A model generated the notes under the pieces. The model did no database searches. It was not told the DNA's origin and worked only from the letters and a program-made list of their open reading frames with translations. Made by a program: the position numbers and the translations under genes. From AC-32 sp963755635 (GTDB lineage Bacteria; Actinomycetota; Thermoleophilia; Gaiellales; Gaiellaceae): a stretch of 64,000 nucleotides of DNA. Within the stretch, counting starts at the first letter, position 1, and each line of letters opens with the position of its first letter. The stretch is taken from the NCBI GenBank assembly GCA_963755635.1, contig CAVWKS010000036.1, forward strand, positions 248,001-312,000, read 5' to 3'. Positions 40,203 through 48,016 of this stretch are shown one piece after another.

Positions 40203-40926
40203 ATGGGGAGGGGAGCTTCGGTCGCGCTGGCGCTTCTGGCCGTGCTGGTCTTCGTACCGGCAGCGGGTCAGGCTTCCGCTCGTCCAGCCGGCACCACCTG
40301 CCAGGCGGGCGACGTGCTGGTCAGCATCCACGACTTCACGTTCGATCCCACCCCGGTGAGCGTCCCAACCGGCGGCGTCGTGTGCTGGACGAATAACGAA
40401 ACCCTCACTTCGCACACGGTGACGGCAGACGACGCGTCGTTCGACTCGGGCACCCTCGCGGCCGGCGCGAGCTACCGGCACGTCTTCTCCGTGGACGGCA
40501 CGTTCACGTACCACTGCTCGATCCATGCGTTCATGCTCGGCGAGGTCGACGTCGGCGCACCGCCGCCGCCTCCACCCCCCACCTCCACCACCACCGCCTC
40601 CTCCTCCTCCTCCACCGCCTCCTCCTCCACCACCGCCTCCGCCTCCGCCTCCACCACCGCCTCCGCCGCCGCCGCCGCCTCCGCCACCACCTCCTCCGCC
40701 GCCACCTCCGCCTCCGTTCAAGCCGCCCTGCGCGGTTCCGAAGGTCGTGGGCAAGCCCCTCGCCACCGCCAAGACGCGGGTCAGGCGAGCCCACTGCCGC
40801 GTCGGCAAGATCACGAGGAAGCCCTCCAGCGCGCGTAAGAAGGGCAAGGTCATCGCGCAGAACCCACGGGCCGGCCGGAGGCTCGCCAACGGCGCCAAGG
40901 TCAACCTCGTCGTCGGCAAGGGCTAG
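40203..40926 (+). pseudogene. Cupredoxin-polyproline-PASTA protein, frame broken at a C6 run
   Basis: The first frame (ATG 40203) encodes signal peptide MGRGASVALALLAVLVFVPAAG and a plastocyanin-like domain with type-1 copper ligands (SHTVTADD His; YHCSIHAFM with C-x2-H-x2-M). It then enters GAPPPPPPP and, at the C6 run 40575-40580, continues as a Thr/Ser/Ala shadow to 40838. The adjacent frame carries about 40 uninterrupted prolines, then a PASTA domain (AVPKVVGKPLATAKTRVRRAHCRVGKI...) ending at 40926. One C fewer would join them perfectly. Either a sequencing/indel error or a slippery, possibly phase-variable site. Confidence 0.78.
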
Positions 40927-40928
40927 CG

Positions 40929-41409
40929 CCGCACTCGCCCTCGCGCTGGTCGCGGCCGGCTGCGGCGGGAAATCAGAGAACGGCCGCGGGCTGATCGCGC
41001 AGGCTCAGCACAGCCTGAGCGCAGGTGCATTCCGGGACGATCGCGGTCCGCGCGAGCGCAGGGTCGCCGGTCCTCTTCCGGCGCAGCGCCACCGTGCAGG
41101 CCGCCGACCTCCCGCTCAGCAAAATCGACCTGCTCGCCTGGACGAGCAATCCGCGGCAAGTCTCCGTGCGCGAAGGGCCTGCGCTGCGCCCGGGCCGACG
41201 TCGACGCCCAGCGCGTGCTCCAGGCGTTCGGGCCGCTCCTACCCTCCTCCTTGCCCGTCAACCCGAACTCGATTCACGACACCACCCTCGAGGTCGCGCT
41301 CCACGGCAGCGTCCTTCGCTCCCTCAAGCTCGCCGGCAAGGTCGACACCGGCTTCCCGTTCGGCGACATCCCGTTCGAGGCCGAGCTCGACCTGCCCGCA
41401 CCCCGCTAG
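40929..41409 (+). pseudogene. Decayed lipoprotein gene
   Basis: Remains of one secreted lipoprotein in three frames: a lipobox-type start ALALALVAAGCGGKSENGRG without an ATG, a middle piece GTIAVRASAGSPVLFRRSATVQ...LPLSKIDLLAWTS, and a C-terminal piece VLQAFGPLLPSSLPVNPNS...LKLAGKVDTGFPFGDIPFEAELDLP ending at TAG 41409. The order and continuity suggest one ancestral protein. Its stop overlaps that of yebC by 4 bp. It starts immediately after the PASTA frame's stop, so both neighbours in this stretch are damaged. Confidence 0.6.
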
Positions 41410-42161
41410 GTCGCGACGGCCTCCATCACGCGCTCGGGGATGTCGAAGTTGGAGTAGACCTCCTGCACGTCGTCCGACTCCTCGAGCGCGTCGATCAGGC
41501 GCAACGTCTTGCGGGCGGCGCCCTCGTCTTCCAGGCTGACGGTCGTCTTCGGGAGCATCGTCAGTTCCGAGGACTCGACCTCGATCCCGGCCTGCTCGAG
41601 CGCCTCGCGCACGGCGGTGAGCGACTCCGGGGCGCACGTGACGCGGTAGGTCGAGCCGTCGAGCTCGACGTCGTCGGCGCCGCCTTCGGCCGCTGCCAGG
41701 GTCACGTCGTCCTCCTCGGTGCGCTCGGCGTCGACCAGGATCACGCCGCTGCGCTCGAACAGCCAGGCGACGGCGCCGGAGCCGCCGAGGTTGCCGTCGT
41801 GCTTCGTGAAGGCCGCGCGCACATCGGCCGCGGTGCGGTTGCGGTTGTCGGTCAGCGCCTCGACGATCACCGCGACGCCGTTCGGGCCGTAGCCCTCGTA
41901 GACGACCTGCTCGAACGCGTCCGCGTCGGCGTCGGCGCCCGAGCCGCGCGCGATCGCGCGGTCGATGTTGTCCTTCGGCATGGAGTAGGAGCGCGCCTTC
42001 TCGATCGCGTTCGCCAGCGCGAGGTTGGCCGCAGGATCGGGGCCGCCTTCGCGCGCGGCCACGATCAGCGCCCGCGCCAGCTTCGAGAAGAGCTGGCCGC
42101 GCTTCTTGTCGGCCGCGCCCTTCTTGTGCTTGATCGAGCTCCACTTGCTATGCCCGGACAT
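41406..42161 (-). CDS. yebC: YebC/PmpR family protein (probable transcriptional or translational regulator)
   Basis: 251 residues with the family hallmark N-terminus MSGHSKWSSIKHKKGAADKKRG, then FSKLARALIVAAREGGPDPAANLALANAIEKARSYSMPKDNIDRAI and YEGYGPNGVAVIVEALTDNRNRTAADVR. YebC-type proteins are reported as DNA-binding regulators and, more recently, as translation factors helping ribosomes through polyproline runs. ATG 42161 lies inside the end of pdxT and has GGAGGAG upstream. A polyproline-rich gene lies nearby. Confidence 0.95.
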   Translation of the reverse strand: MSGHSKWSSIKHKKGAADKKRGQLFSKLARALIVAAREGGPDPAANLALANAIEKARSYSMPKDNIDRAIARGSGADADADAFEQVVYEGYGPNGVAVIVEALTDNRNRTAADVRAAFTKHDGNLGGSGAVAWLFERSGVILVDAERTEEDDVTLAAAEGGADDVELDGSTYRVTCAPESLTAVREALEQAGIEVESSELTMLPKTTVSLEDEGAARKTLRLIDALEESDDVQEVYSNFDIPERVMEAVAT

Positions 42162-42714
42162 GCATCTCCTCCCGCACGAGGTCGAGGAACCGTTCGTGGA
42201 CGCGCGTGTCCCCGGTCAGCTCCGGATGGAACGACGCGACGATCATCCGCCCCTGGCGCAGCAGGACCGGCTCGCCGTCGAGCTCGGCCAGCACCTCGAC
42301 CTCCGGCCCGGCCTCGAGGACGCGCGGCGCCCGGATGAACACGCCGCGCAGCGGCCGCTCGTCGCCCTCGAGCTCCAGGTCGGCCTCGAAGCTCGCGACC
42401 TGCCGCCCGTAGGCGTTCCGCGCCACGTCGAGGTCGATCAGGCCGAGATGCGCGCGGTCGAGCAGGATCATTCCGGCGCAGGTGCCGAGCAGCGGCCGCT
42501 CGAAGCGCCGGATCGCCTCTTCGAGCCCGTAGAGCCGGACGAGCCGGCCGATCGCGGTCGACTCGCCGCCGGGAATCACGAGGCCGTCGAGCTCGCGCAG
42601 CTGCTCCGGCTTGCGCACCTCGACCGGCTCCGCGCCGAGCGATCTCAACACGGCAGCGTGCTCGCGCACGTTGCCCTGCACGGCCAGGATCCCGATTCTC
42701 GGCTTTGAATCCAC
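42148..42714 (-). CDS. pdxT: Pyridoxal 5'-phosphate synthase glutaminase subunit PdxT
   Basis: Class I glutaminase supplying ammonia to PdxS, 188 residues. Start of domain RIGILAVQGNVREH, oxyanion/substrate motif IPGGESTAIG, nucleophile LLGTCAGM with Cys79, and the catalytic His-Glu pair SFHPEL. GTG 42714 lies 7 nt after TAGAAT (minus, 42722-42727), so leaderless; GTG 42720 is the alternative. It overlaps yebC by 14 bp. The partner pdxS is about 2.8 kb away on the same strand, beyond the two-component genes, which are on the other strand. Confidence 0.95.
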   Translation of the reverse strand: MDSKPRIGILAVQGNVREHAAVLRSLGAEPVEVRKPEQLRELDGLVIPGGESTAIGRLVRLYGLEEAIRRFERPLLGTCAGMILLDRAHLGLIDLDVARNAYGRQVASFEADLELEGDERPLRGVFIRAPRVLEAGPEVEVLAELDGEPVLLRQGRMIVASFHPELTGDTRVHERFLDLVREEMHVRA

Positions 42715-42760
42715 GTTCACGATTCTAGATGCGAGCCTGTCTATTTCGGCCGCGCACACG

Positions 42761-42766
42761 TACAAT
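42761..42766 (+). promoter_or_regulatory. Candidate -10 (TACAAT) of the two-component operon
   Basis: TACAAT is the best sigma-70 -10 match in the 206-bp gap before the response regulator; the -35 region is weak. It would give a leader of about 150 nt. The rest of the gap to 42927 holds no recognisable gene. Confidence 0.35.
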
Positions 42767-42926
42767 TTCCGGCCGCAGGTGAGAGGAGAGGTCGCCCAGC
42801 CACTTCGCTCGGCTCCCACCCGCCTCGCAAGAAGAGGGGCGTCACAGGAGCGCGTGGCGCTGTGGTCCCGCATCGCAGCCCGAAGAGCGGCAGCGCGGCT
42901 CGGCCGAAACGGGCTCCGCGCGCCGC

Positions 42927-43346
42927 GTGCTCGTGGTCGACGACGAGCATTCGATCCGGCTGCTCTGCCGCATCAACCTCGCCGCCTCGGGCATGGAAGT
43001 GCTGGAGGCCAAGAACGGCAAGCACGGCATCGAGGTCGCGCGCAAGGAGCGGCCCGACCTGATCCTGCTCGACGTGATGATGCCCGGCATCGACGGCTGG
43101 GAGGTCGCGCGCCGGCTCGGTCGCGACGCGGCCACCAGCGAGATCCCGATCGTCTTCCTGACCGCGCGCGCCGGCGACGACGACCGCGCGCTCGGAGAGC
43201 AGGCCGGGGCGGTCGGGTACGTCGTGAAGCCGTTCGATCCCGTCGAGATCGGCAGCTTCGTCGAGAGCGTGCTGACCCGCCTGGAACGCGGCCAGCGCGA
43301 GGAGCTGCGGCGCGAGATCATCCGCGGGCCGGAGGAAACGACATGA
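42927..43346 (+). CDS. Single-domain response regulator
   Basis: A 139-residue CheY-like receiver with no output domain. Acidic pocket LVVDDEHS, phosphoacceptor DLILLDVMMPG with Asp49, Thr79 in VFLTARAGDDD and Lys101 in YVVKPFDP. The remaining C-terminal helix is charged. GTG 42927 is chosen because it begins the beta-1 strand; no Shine-Dalgarno sequence is clear. It overlaps the histidine kinase gene by 4 bp (ATGA) and is its likely partner, relaying by protein contact rather than DNA binding. Confidence 0.9.
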   Translation: MLVVDDEHSIRLLCRINLAASGMEVLEAKNGKHGIEVARKERPDLILLDVMMPGIDGWEVARRLGRDAATSEIPIVFLTARAGDDDRALGEQAGAVGYVVKPFDPVEIGSFVESVLTRLERGQREELRREIIRGPEETT

Positions 43347-45466
43347 CGCCGAGCGTGAACACCGAGGGCCTCTCGCTCGAAGCGCTCGCGGAGGCGGCCG
43401 ATCGCGCGAATCGCCTCCAGCGCGTCACCGAGCGCCTCGCCGGCGCGCTCACGCCGCAGCAGGTGCTCGACGCGATCCTCACCGAAGGCCTGCGCGCCGC
43501 GGAGGCGCGCGCCGGCGCGATCGGGCTCATCACCGAGGACGGCCAGGCGATCCAGCTGCTCGCCCAGAGCGGCTACAAGGGCCCGATCTTCCAGCAGTAC
43601 GGCCTTTTCTCCGTCGACGCCGACCTGCCGATGTCGTACGTCGCGCGCACCGGGGAACCGCTCTTCCTGGAGTCGCGCGTCGAGCGCAACAAGCTCTTCC
43701 CGTCGCTCGAGGGCAAGGGCGAGGACGGCCACGCGATCGCCGTCCTGCCCCTGGCACTCGACGGCCGCCTGCTCGGAGTGATCGCGCTCTCGTTCGGCGA
43801 GAACATGACCTTCAGCGAGGAGCGGCAGCAGATGAAGATCACGCTTGCGCGCCAGGCAGCCCAGGCGCTCGAGCGCGCGCGGCTCTACACGGCCGAGCAG
43901 ACCGCGCGCCAGCGGCTCGCGTTCGTCGCCGAGGCAAGCGAGCTGCTCGCGTCCTCACTGGACTACGAGCAGACCCTGAAGCAGGTCGCCCGGCTCGCCG
44001 TGCCGAGGATGGCCGATTGGTGTGCCATCGACATGGTCGGGCCCGACGGCAGCATCGAGCGGCTCGCCGTGGCGCACGAGGACCCCGACAAGGTGAAGTG
44101 GGCCTACGAGCTCCAGGAGCGCTACCCGCCGGACCCGGACGACCCGCACGGCGTCGCCCAGGTGATCCGCTCCGGCAAGCCGGAGTTCTTCCCGGAGCTT
44201 CCCGAGGAGCTGCTCGAGGAGCTGATCGGCGACGACGACGAGCTGCGCCGGATCGTCGACGAGCTTGGCCTGCGCGCCACGATCTCCGTCCCGCTCAACG
44301 CGCGCGGCCGCACGCTCGGCGCGCTGACGCTGGTCGCCGCGGAGACGCACGCAGGCTTCGATCAGGCCGACTTCGAGCTCGCTCTCGAGGTCGCGAGCCG
44401 AGCCGGGATCGCCGTCGACAACTCGCGCCTCTTCCAGGAGGCCGAGAAGGGCGCGAACGCGGCCCGCGCGCTGGTGCACGTCGCCGACGGCGTCGTGCTG
44501 CTCGACCGCGCCGGGTTCGTGCGCCACTGGAATCCCGCTGCCGCGCTGATCATGGGTGTCACCGAAGACGAGGCGCTCGGCCGGCGCGTCGAAGCGGTCG
44601 TCCCGGCCTGGAACTTGCTCAGCTCGCACCTCCAGCTCGTGCGCCCGGGCGAGGCGCTCGCGCGCCCGGTGACCGTCCCGATCACGGTTCAGGGCCGCGA
44701 GCTCTGGGTCTCCGCCTCCGGCGTCGACTTCGGCGAGGGGACCGTCTACGCGCTGCGCGACGTCACCGACGAGCACGCGGTCGAGAAGACCCGCAGCGAC
44801 TTCGTCGCGACCGCCTCGCACGAGCTCCGGACGCCCTTGGCGGCGATCTACGGCGCCGTGCGCACGATGCGGCGCGAGGATCTCGAGCTCGCCGAGACCG
44901 ACGAGGCGACGTTCCTCGAGATCATCGAAGCCGAGTCGCTTCGCCTCGCGCAAATCGTCGACCAGATCCTCGTCGCCGGCCAGATCGACGCGGACGCCGT
45001 CTCCTTCGAGCTCGAGAGCTGCGACCCGGCCGAGGTCGCCGAGGGCGTGGCCGAGTCGGCTGCGCTGCACATGCCCGACGGGATCTCGCTCCACGTGGAC
45101 AAGGAACGCGCGCGCCCGATCCTCTGCGACGTGAGCAAGCTGAGGCAGGTGCTCGTCAACCTCGTCGACAACGCGATCAAGTACTCGCCCGACGGCGGCG
45201 ACGTCGAGATCAAGCTCGACGCGGTCAACGGCGAGTGCCTGATCGAGGTCGCGGACGAGGGGCTGGGCATCCCGAGCTCCGAGCGCGAGCGGATCTTCGA
45301 GAAGTTCTACCGGCTCGATCCGCAGCAGAGCCGCGGCGTCGGCGGCAGCGGCCTCGGCCTCTACATCTGCCGCGAGCTGGTGGAGCGCATGAACGGCCGG
45401 CTCGAGGTCGAGTCGGAGCCAGGCCAGGGCTCGCGCTTTACGGTGCGGCTGCCTGTGGGCGCCTAG
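43343..45466 (+). CDS. Sensor histidine kinase, GAF-GAF-PAS-HisKA-HATPase
   Basis: 707 residues, no membrane spans, so a cytoplasmic sensor. Two GAF domains (about 35-180 and 205-365), a PAS domain (about 375-480: VADGVVLLDRAGFVRHWNPAAALIMG), the dimerisation/phosphoacceptor helix FVATASHELRTPLAA with His493, and a HATPase with N-box VNLVDNAIKYSPDGG, G1 ADEGLGIP, the F-box EKFYR and G2 GGSGLGLYIC. The GAF ligands are unknown. It is translationally coupled to the response regulator. It sits between pdxT and pdxS. Confidence 0.93.
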   Translation: MTPSVNTEGLSLEALAEAADRANRLQRVTERLAGALTPQQVLDAILTEGLRAAEARAGAIGLITEDGQAIQLLAQSGYKGPIFQQYGLFSVDADLPMSYVARTGEPLFLESRVERNKLFPSLEGKGEDGHAIAVLPLALDGRLLGVIALSFGENMTFSEERQQMKITLARQAAQALERARLYTAEQTARQRLAFVAEASELLASSLDYEQTLKQVARLAVPRMADWCAIDMVGPDGSIERLAVAHEDPDKVKWAYELQERYPPDPDDPHGVAQVIRSGKPEFFPELPEELLEELIGDDDELRRIVDELGLRATISVPLNARGRTLGALTLVAAETHAGFDQADFELALEVASRAGIAVDNSRLFQEAEKGANAARALVHVADGVVLLDRAGFVRHWNPAAALIMGVTEDEALGRRVEAVVPAWNLLSSHLQLVRPGEALARPVTVPITVQGRELWVSASGVDFGEGTVYALRDVTDEHAVEKTRSDFVATASHELRTPLAAIYGAVRTMRREDLELAETDEATFLEIIEAESLRLAQIVDQILVAGQIDADAVSFELESCDPAEVAEGVAESAALHMPDGISLHVDKERARPILCDVSKLRQVLVNLVDNAIKYSPDGGDVEIKLDAVNGECLIEVADEGLGIPSSERERIFEKFYRLDPQQSRGVGGSGLGLYICRELVERMNGRLEVESEPGQGSRFTVRLPVGA

Positions 45467-45481
45467 GCGCCGGACGGCGCG

Positions 45482-46366
45482 CTACCAGCCGCGGGTCTCG
45501 AGCAGCTCTTCCGGCGCGAGCGAAGCGGCCGAGAGACCGCTCATCGCGTCGCCGAGCCCGCCGGAGACGCGGGCGAGGATCTCGGGATCCTGGAAGTGCG
45601 TGGTCGCCTCGACGATCGCCTTCGCGCGGGTCGAGGGGTCGGACGATTTGAAGATCCCGGAGCCGACGAAGACGCCGTCGGCGCCGAGCTGCATGCAGAG
45701 CGCGGCGTCGGCAGGGGTCGCGATCCCGCCGGCGGTGAAGGTGACGACCGGCAGACGGCCGTTCTCGGCGACCCAGGCGACGAGCTCGCGCGGCGCGCGC
45801 AGCTCCTTCGCCTCGGCGTAGAGCTCCTCCTCGCGGAGCGCGCCGAGCCTTCGGATGTGCCCGAAGACCGAGCGCATGTGCGTGACCGCGTTGACGATGT
45901 CGCCGGTGCCGGCCTCGCCCTTCGTGCGGATCATCGCCGCGCCTTCTGAGATGCGCCGCAGCGCCTCCCCCAGGTTCGTGCAGCCGCAGACGAACGGGAT
46001 CGTGAACTGCCACTTGTCGACGTGGTGCTGCACGTCGGCCGGCGTCAGCACCTCGCTCTCGTCGATGTAGTCGATCTCGAGCGCCTCGAGGATCTGCGCC
46101 TCGACGAAGTGGCCGATGCGGCATTTCGCCATCACCGGGATCGTCACGGACTCCTGGATCTCGCGGATCTTGTCGGGGTCGGCCATGCGGGCGACGCCGC
46201 CCTCGCGGCGGATGTCGGCCGGGACGCGCTCGAGCGCCATCACCGCGACCGCGCCGGCGTCCTCGGCGATCCGCGCCTGCTCGGCATCGGTCACGTCCAT
46301 GATCACCCCGCCCTTGAGCATCTCGGCGAGGCCCGACTTGACCCTCATCGTCCCGGTCTCGGCCAC
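45482..46366 (-). CDS. pdxS: Pyridoxal 5'-phosphate synthase lyase subunit PdxS
   Basis: Makes PLP from ribose 5-phosphate, glyceraldehyde 3-phosphate and ammonia. 294 residues, TIM barrel, highly conserved: VKSGLAEMLKGGVIMDV, PVMAKCRIGHFVEAQ with Lys81, and IRTKGEAGTG with Lys149, the two imine-forming lysines. GTG 46366 lies 6 nt after TAGAAT (minus, 46373-46378), so leaderless. The same TAGAAT-N6/7-GTG arrangement precedes pdxT, suggesting matched expression of the separated pair. Confidence 0.97.
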   Translation of the reverse strand: MAETGTMRVKSGLAEMLKGGVIMDVTDAEQARIAEDAGAVAVMALERVPADIRREGGVARMADPDKIREIQESVTIPVMAKCRIGHFVEAQILEALEIDYIDESEVLTPADVQHHVDKWQFTIPFVCGCTNLGEALRRISEGAAMIRTKGEAGTGDIVNAVTHMRSVFGHIRRLGALREEELYAEAKELRAPRELVAWVAENGRLPVVTFTAGGIATPADAALCMQLGADGVFVGSGIFKSSDPSTRAKAIVEATTHFQDPEILARVSGGLGDAMSGLSAASLAPEELLETRGW

Positions 46367-46401
46367 GGCTGGATTCTAGCTGGGCGGTTAAGGTGTGGAT
46401 C

Positions 46402-46848
46402 GTGCGGCGGGCGTTCTTAGTGGTGTTCTCGGTCCTGCTCCTCGCCGGTTGCGGCGGAGGAGGTGGCGGCTCACAGCGGCTCAGCCGCGACGAGTACGCG
46501 GCGAAGGCCGACGTGATCTGCCGCAAGTACAACAAGCTGACGAGCGCGGTCGGCAGCCCGAAAGGCCTCGCCGGCCTGGCGAAGGCCTTCGACCAGGCGC
46601 TGCCCCTGCTCGGCAACGCCATCACCGACCTGCGCAAGCTGAAGCCGCCGCAGAGCGAGCAGAAGACGGTCGACGAGTGGCTCGCCCAATCGGAGGTCCT
46701 GAAGCACGACCTTCAGGAGATCCGCGATCAGGCCCGCGCGAAGAACTTGAAAGGCGTCCAGGACGCGTACGCCCGCGCGTCCGCGAACGACAAGCAGGGC
46801 AACAAGCTCGCCGCGAAGCTCGGCATGAAGGTCTGCAGCAAGGGCTAG
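46402..46848 (+). CDS. Small lipoprotein
   Basis: A 148-residue lipoprotein with signal peptide MRRAFLVVFSVLLLAGC (lipobox LAGC) and a Gly-rich linker, then a helical domain with CRKYNKL and a C-terminal cysteine (KVCSKG). Residues such as DEYAAKADVICRKYNKLTSAV resemble a family of actinobacterial surface lipoproteins of unknown function. GTG 46402 lies 7 nt after TAAGGT (46389-46394). GTG 46393 would give three more residues. It is divergent from pdxS with 35 bp between starts. Confidence 0.8.
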   Translation: MRRAFLVVFSVLLLAGCGGGGGGSQRLSRDEYAAKADVICRKYNKLTSAVGSPKGLAGLAKAFDQALPLLGNAITDLRKLKPPQSEQKTVDEWLAQSEVLKHDLQEIRDQARAKNLKGVQDAYARASANDKQGNKLAAKLGMKVCSKG

Positions 46849-46852
46849 CGCT

Positions 46853-47329
46853 TCACCAGCCGTTATCCGGCTCGTCGAGCGACACCAGCGGGACTTCCTC
46901 AGCGGCAGGGCGCCCGGGCGTCGCCGTCCGGGCCTCTTGCGCGGCGTGGCGGAGGTTGCCCAGGACCTCGCGGTAGTTCAGCTCGAGCGCGCGCCGCTCC
47001 CGCTCGGTCTGCTCCACCTCGTGACGCAGGATCCGCTTGCTCTGCTCGAGCTGGTCGACCTGCTCTCGAAGCTCGCTCTCGCGCGAGCCTGCGGCGTGCT
47101 CGACGGCCTCGAGCCTGGCGGTCGCGCTCGCTACCTCGTGCTCGGCTGCCTTCGCCCGCTCCCGTGCGCGCCGGAGCTGCTGCCTGAGCTCCTCGGCCTC
47201 CGCCTCGGCTCGTTTGCGATGCTCGGCCTCGCGCTCCCGCTCCGCCCAGGCGCGGACGAGCGTCTTCTCGAGCGAGTCGGCCTGGGTGGCGAGATGCGCG
47301 AGCTCCTTGGCGAGGTTGCGTTCGGCCAT
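46853..47329 (-). CDS. Coiled-coil protein
   Basis: 158 residues, almost wholly a charged coiled coil (AEREREAEHRKRAEAEAEELRQQLRRARERAKAAEHEV... to about 130), ending VPLVSLDEPDNGW. No membrane segment or signal peptide. Function unknown; such proteins are often scaffolds. ATG 47329 is chosen because the in-frame extension upstream reads through the tRNA fragment and is not credible. It converges with the lipoprotein gene, 4 bp apart. Confidence 0.7.
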   Translation of the reverse strand: MAERNLAKELAHLATQADSLEKTLVRAWAEREREAEHRKRAEAEAEELRQQLRRARERAKAAEHEVASATARLEAVEHAAGSRESELREQVDQLEQSKRILRHEVEQTERERRALELNYREVLGNLRHAAQEARTATPGRPAAEEVPLVSLDEPDNGW

Positions 47330-47390
47330 AACCGCGTGGTTCGACCTTCTCGCCCGTCCCCCTTCTTCGCGCGCCGACGCCCGCAGGAGA

Positions 47391-47425
47391 GGCCCGCCTG
47401 GACTTGAACCAGGGACCAAGGGATT
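47391..47425 (-). other. 3' fragment of a tRNA gene (probable att-site remnant)
   Basis: On the minus strand this reads as anticodon-stem 3' side, variable loop, a perfect T arm (CCTGG-TTCAAGT-CCAGG) and acceptor 3' side CGGGCC. The 5' half of the tRNA is absent. It differs from the complete tRNA-CAU 475 bp away by paired changes in the T stem. Such 3' halves are left when an element integrates into a tRNA gene; no integrase is visible now. Confidence 0.7.
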
Positions 47426-47572
47426 CCTGCTCAGGAGCAGAAACGGCCGCGAGCGCCACTTGCTCGTTTCGGCCTTTCTTGCCTCTCCTGTTGCCCACCG
47501 AGGGACGGCTCGGGCAGGTCCTCGGCGAGCAGGTGGACGTCGACGCGCAGGGTGAAGCCGGCGCGGACGGTG

Positions 47573-47815
47573 CTACTCGCGCGAGCCTGGAGCATCCGGG
47601 AGGTCGCGCAGCTCCAGCCTGAACCGGAGCAGGTCGAGCGCCTCCTCGTAGTTCGCGACCGTGCCTTCGATCGCGACGCGGCCGACGATCGCGTCGACCA
47701 CGTAGAGGTAGAGGTCCAGCCGCTGCTCGTTGTCAAGCGCGGCGATGTGCTCACTGCCGAGCGCGCGGAAGAGACCATTGTAGGCCTTGACGAAGTCCTC
47801 AGACCACTCGGTCAC
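47573..47815 (-). CDS. Small hypothetical protein next to tRNA
   Basis: An 80-residue acidic protein MTEWSEDFVKAYNGLFRALGSEHIA... with two helices and LDLLRFRLELRDLPDAPGSRE at the end. No family recognised. ATG 47815; no clear Shine-Dalgarno sequence. It lies between the tRNA fragment and the intact tRNA and may be a remnant of the element that integrated there. The 147 bp between it and the tRNA fragment contain nothing recognisable. Confidence 0.45.
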   Translation of the reverse strand: MTEWSEDFVKAYNGLFRALGSEHIAALDNEQRLDLYLYVVDAIVGRVAIEGTVANYEEALDLLRFRLELRDLPDAPGSRE

Positions 47816-47899
47816 GGTTCGTTGCCCAATCTGTTGCCAACTAGATCACATTGTCGGAACCGCAAAATCCGAAAGCCGCCTGAGCAGCGACTTCTCGCA

Positions 47900-47973
<74 letters not shown>

Positions 47974-48016
47974 GGCGACGGAAGCGTAACCGCCGCGCAG
48001 GCCGGCAAGCGATTTC

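Noticed and set aside
40565..40720. The CCN tract considered as a microsatellite or CRISPR-like repeat array.
   Set aside because: It is a proline-codon run within a coding context (CCT/CCA/CCG mixed), without spacer structure.
42611..43342. An upstream extension of the histidine kinase frame across the response regulator, which would make one 951-residue protein.
   Set aside because: The extension overlaps a clear receiver domain in another frame, is low-complexity Arg-rich, and the kinase has a good ATGA-coupled start at 43343.
47391..47425. The fragment considered as a complete second tRNA.
   Set aside because: No D arm, 5' acceptor strand or full anticodon arm exists upstream on the minus strand.
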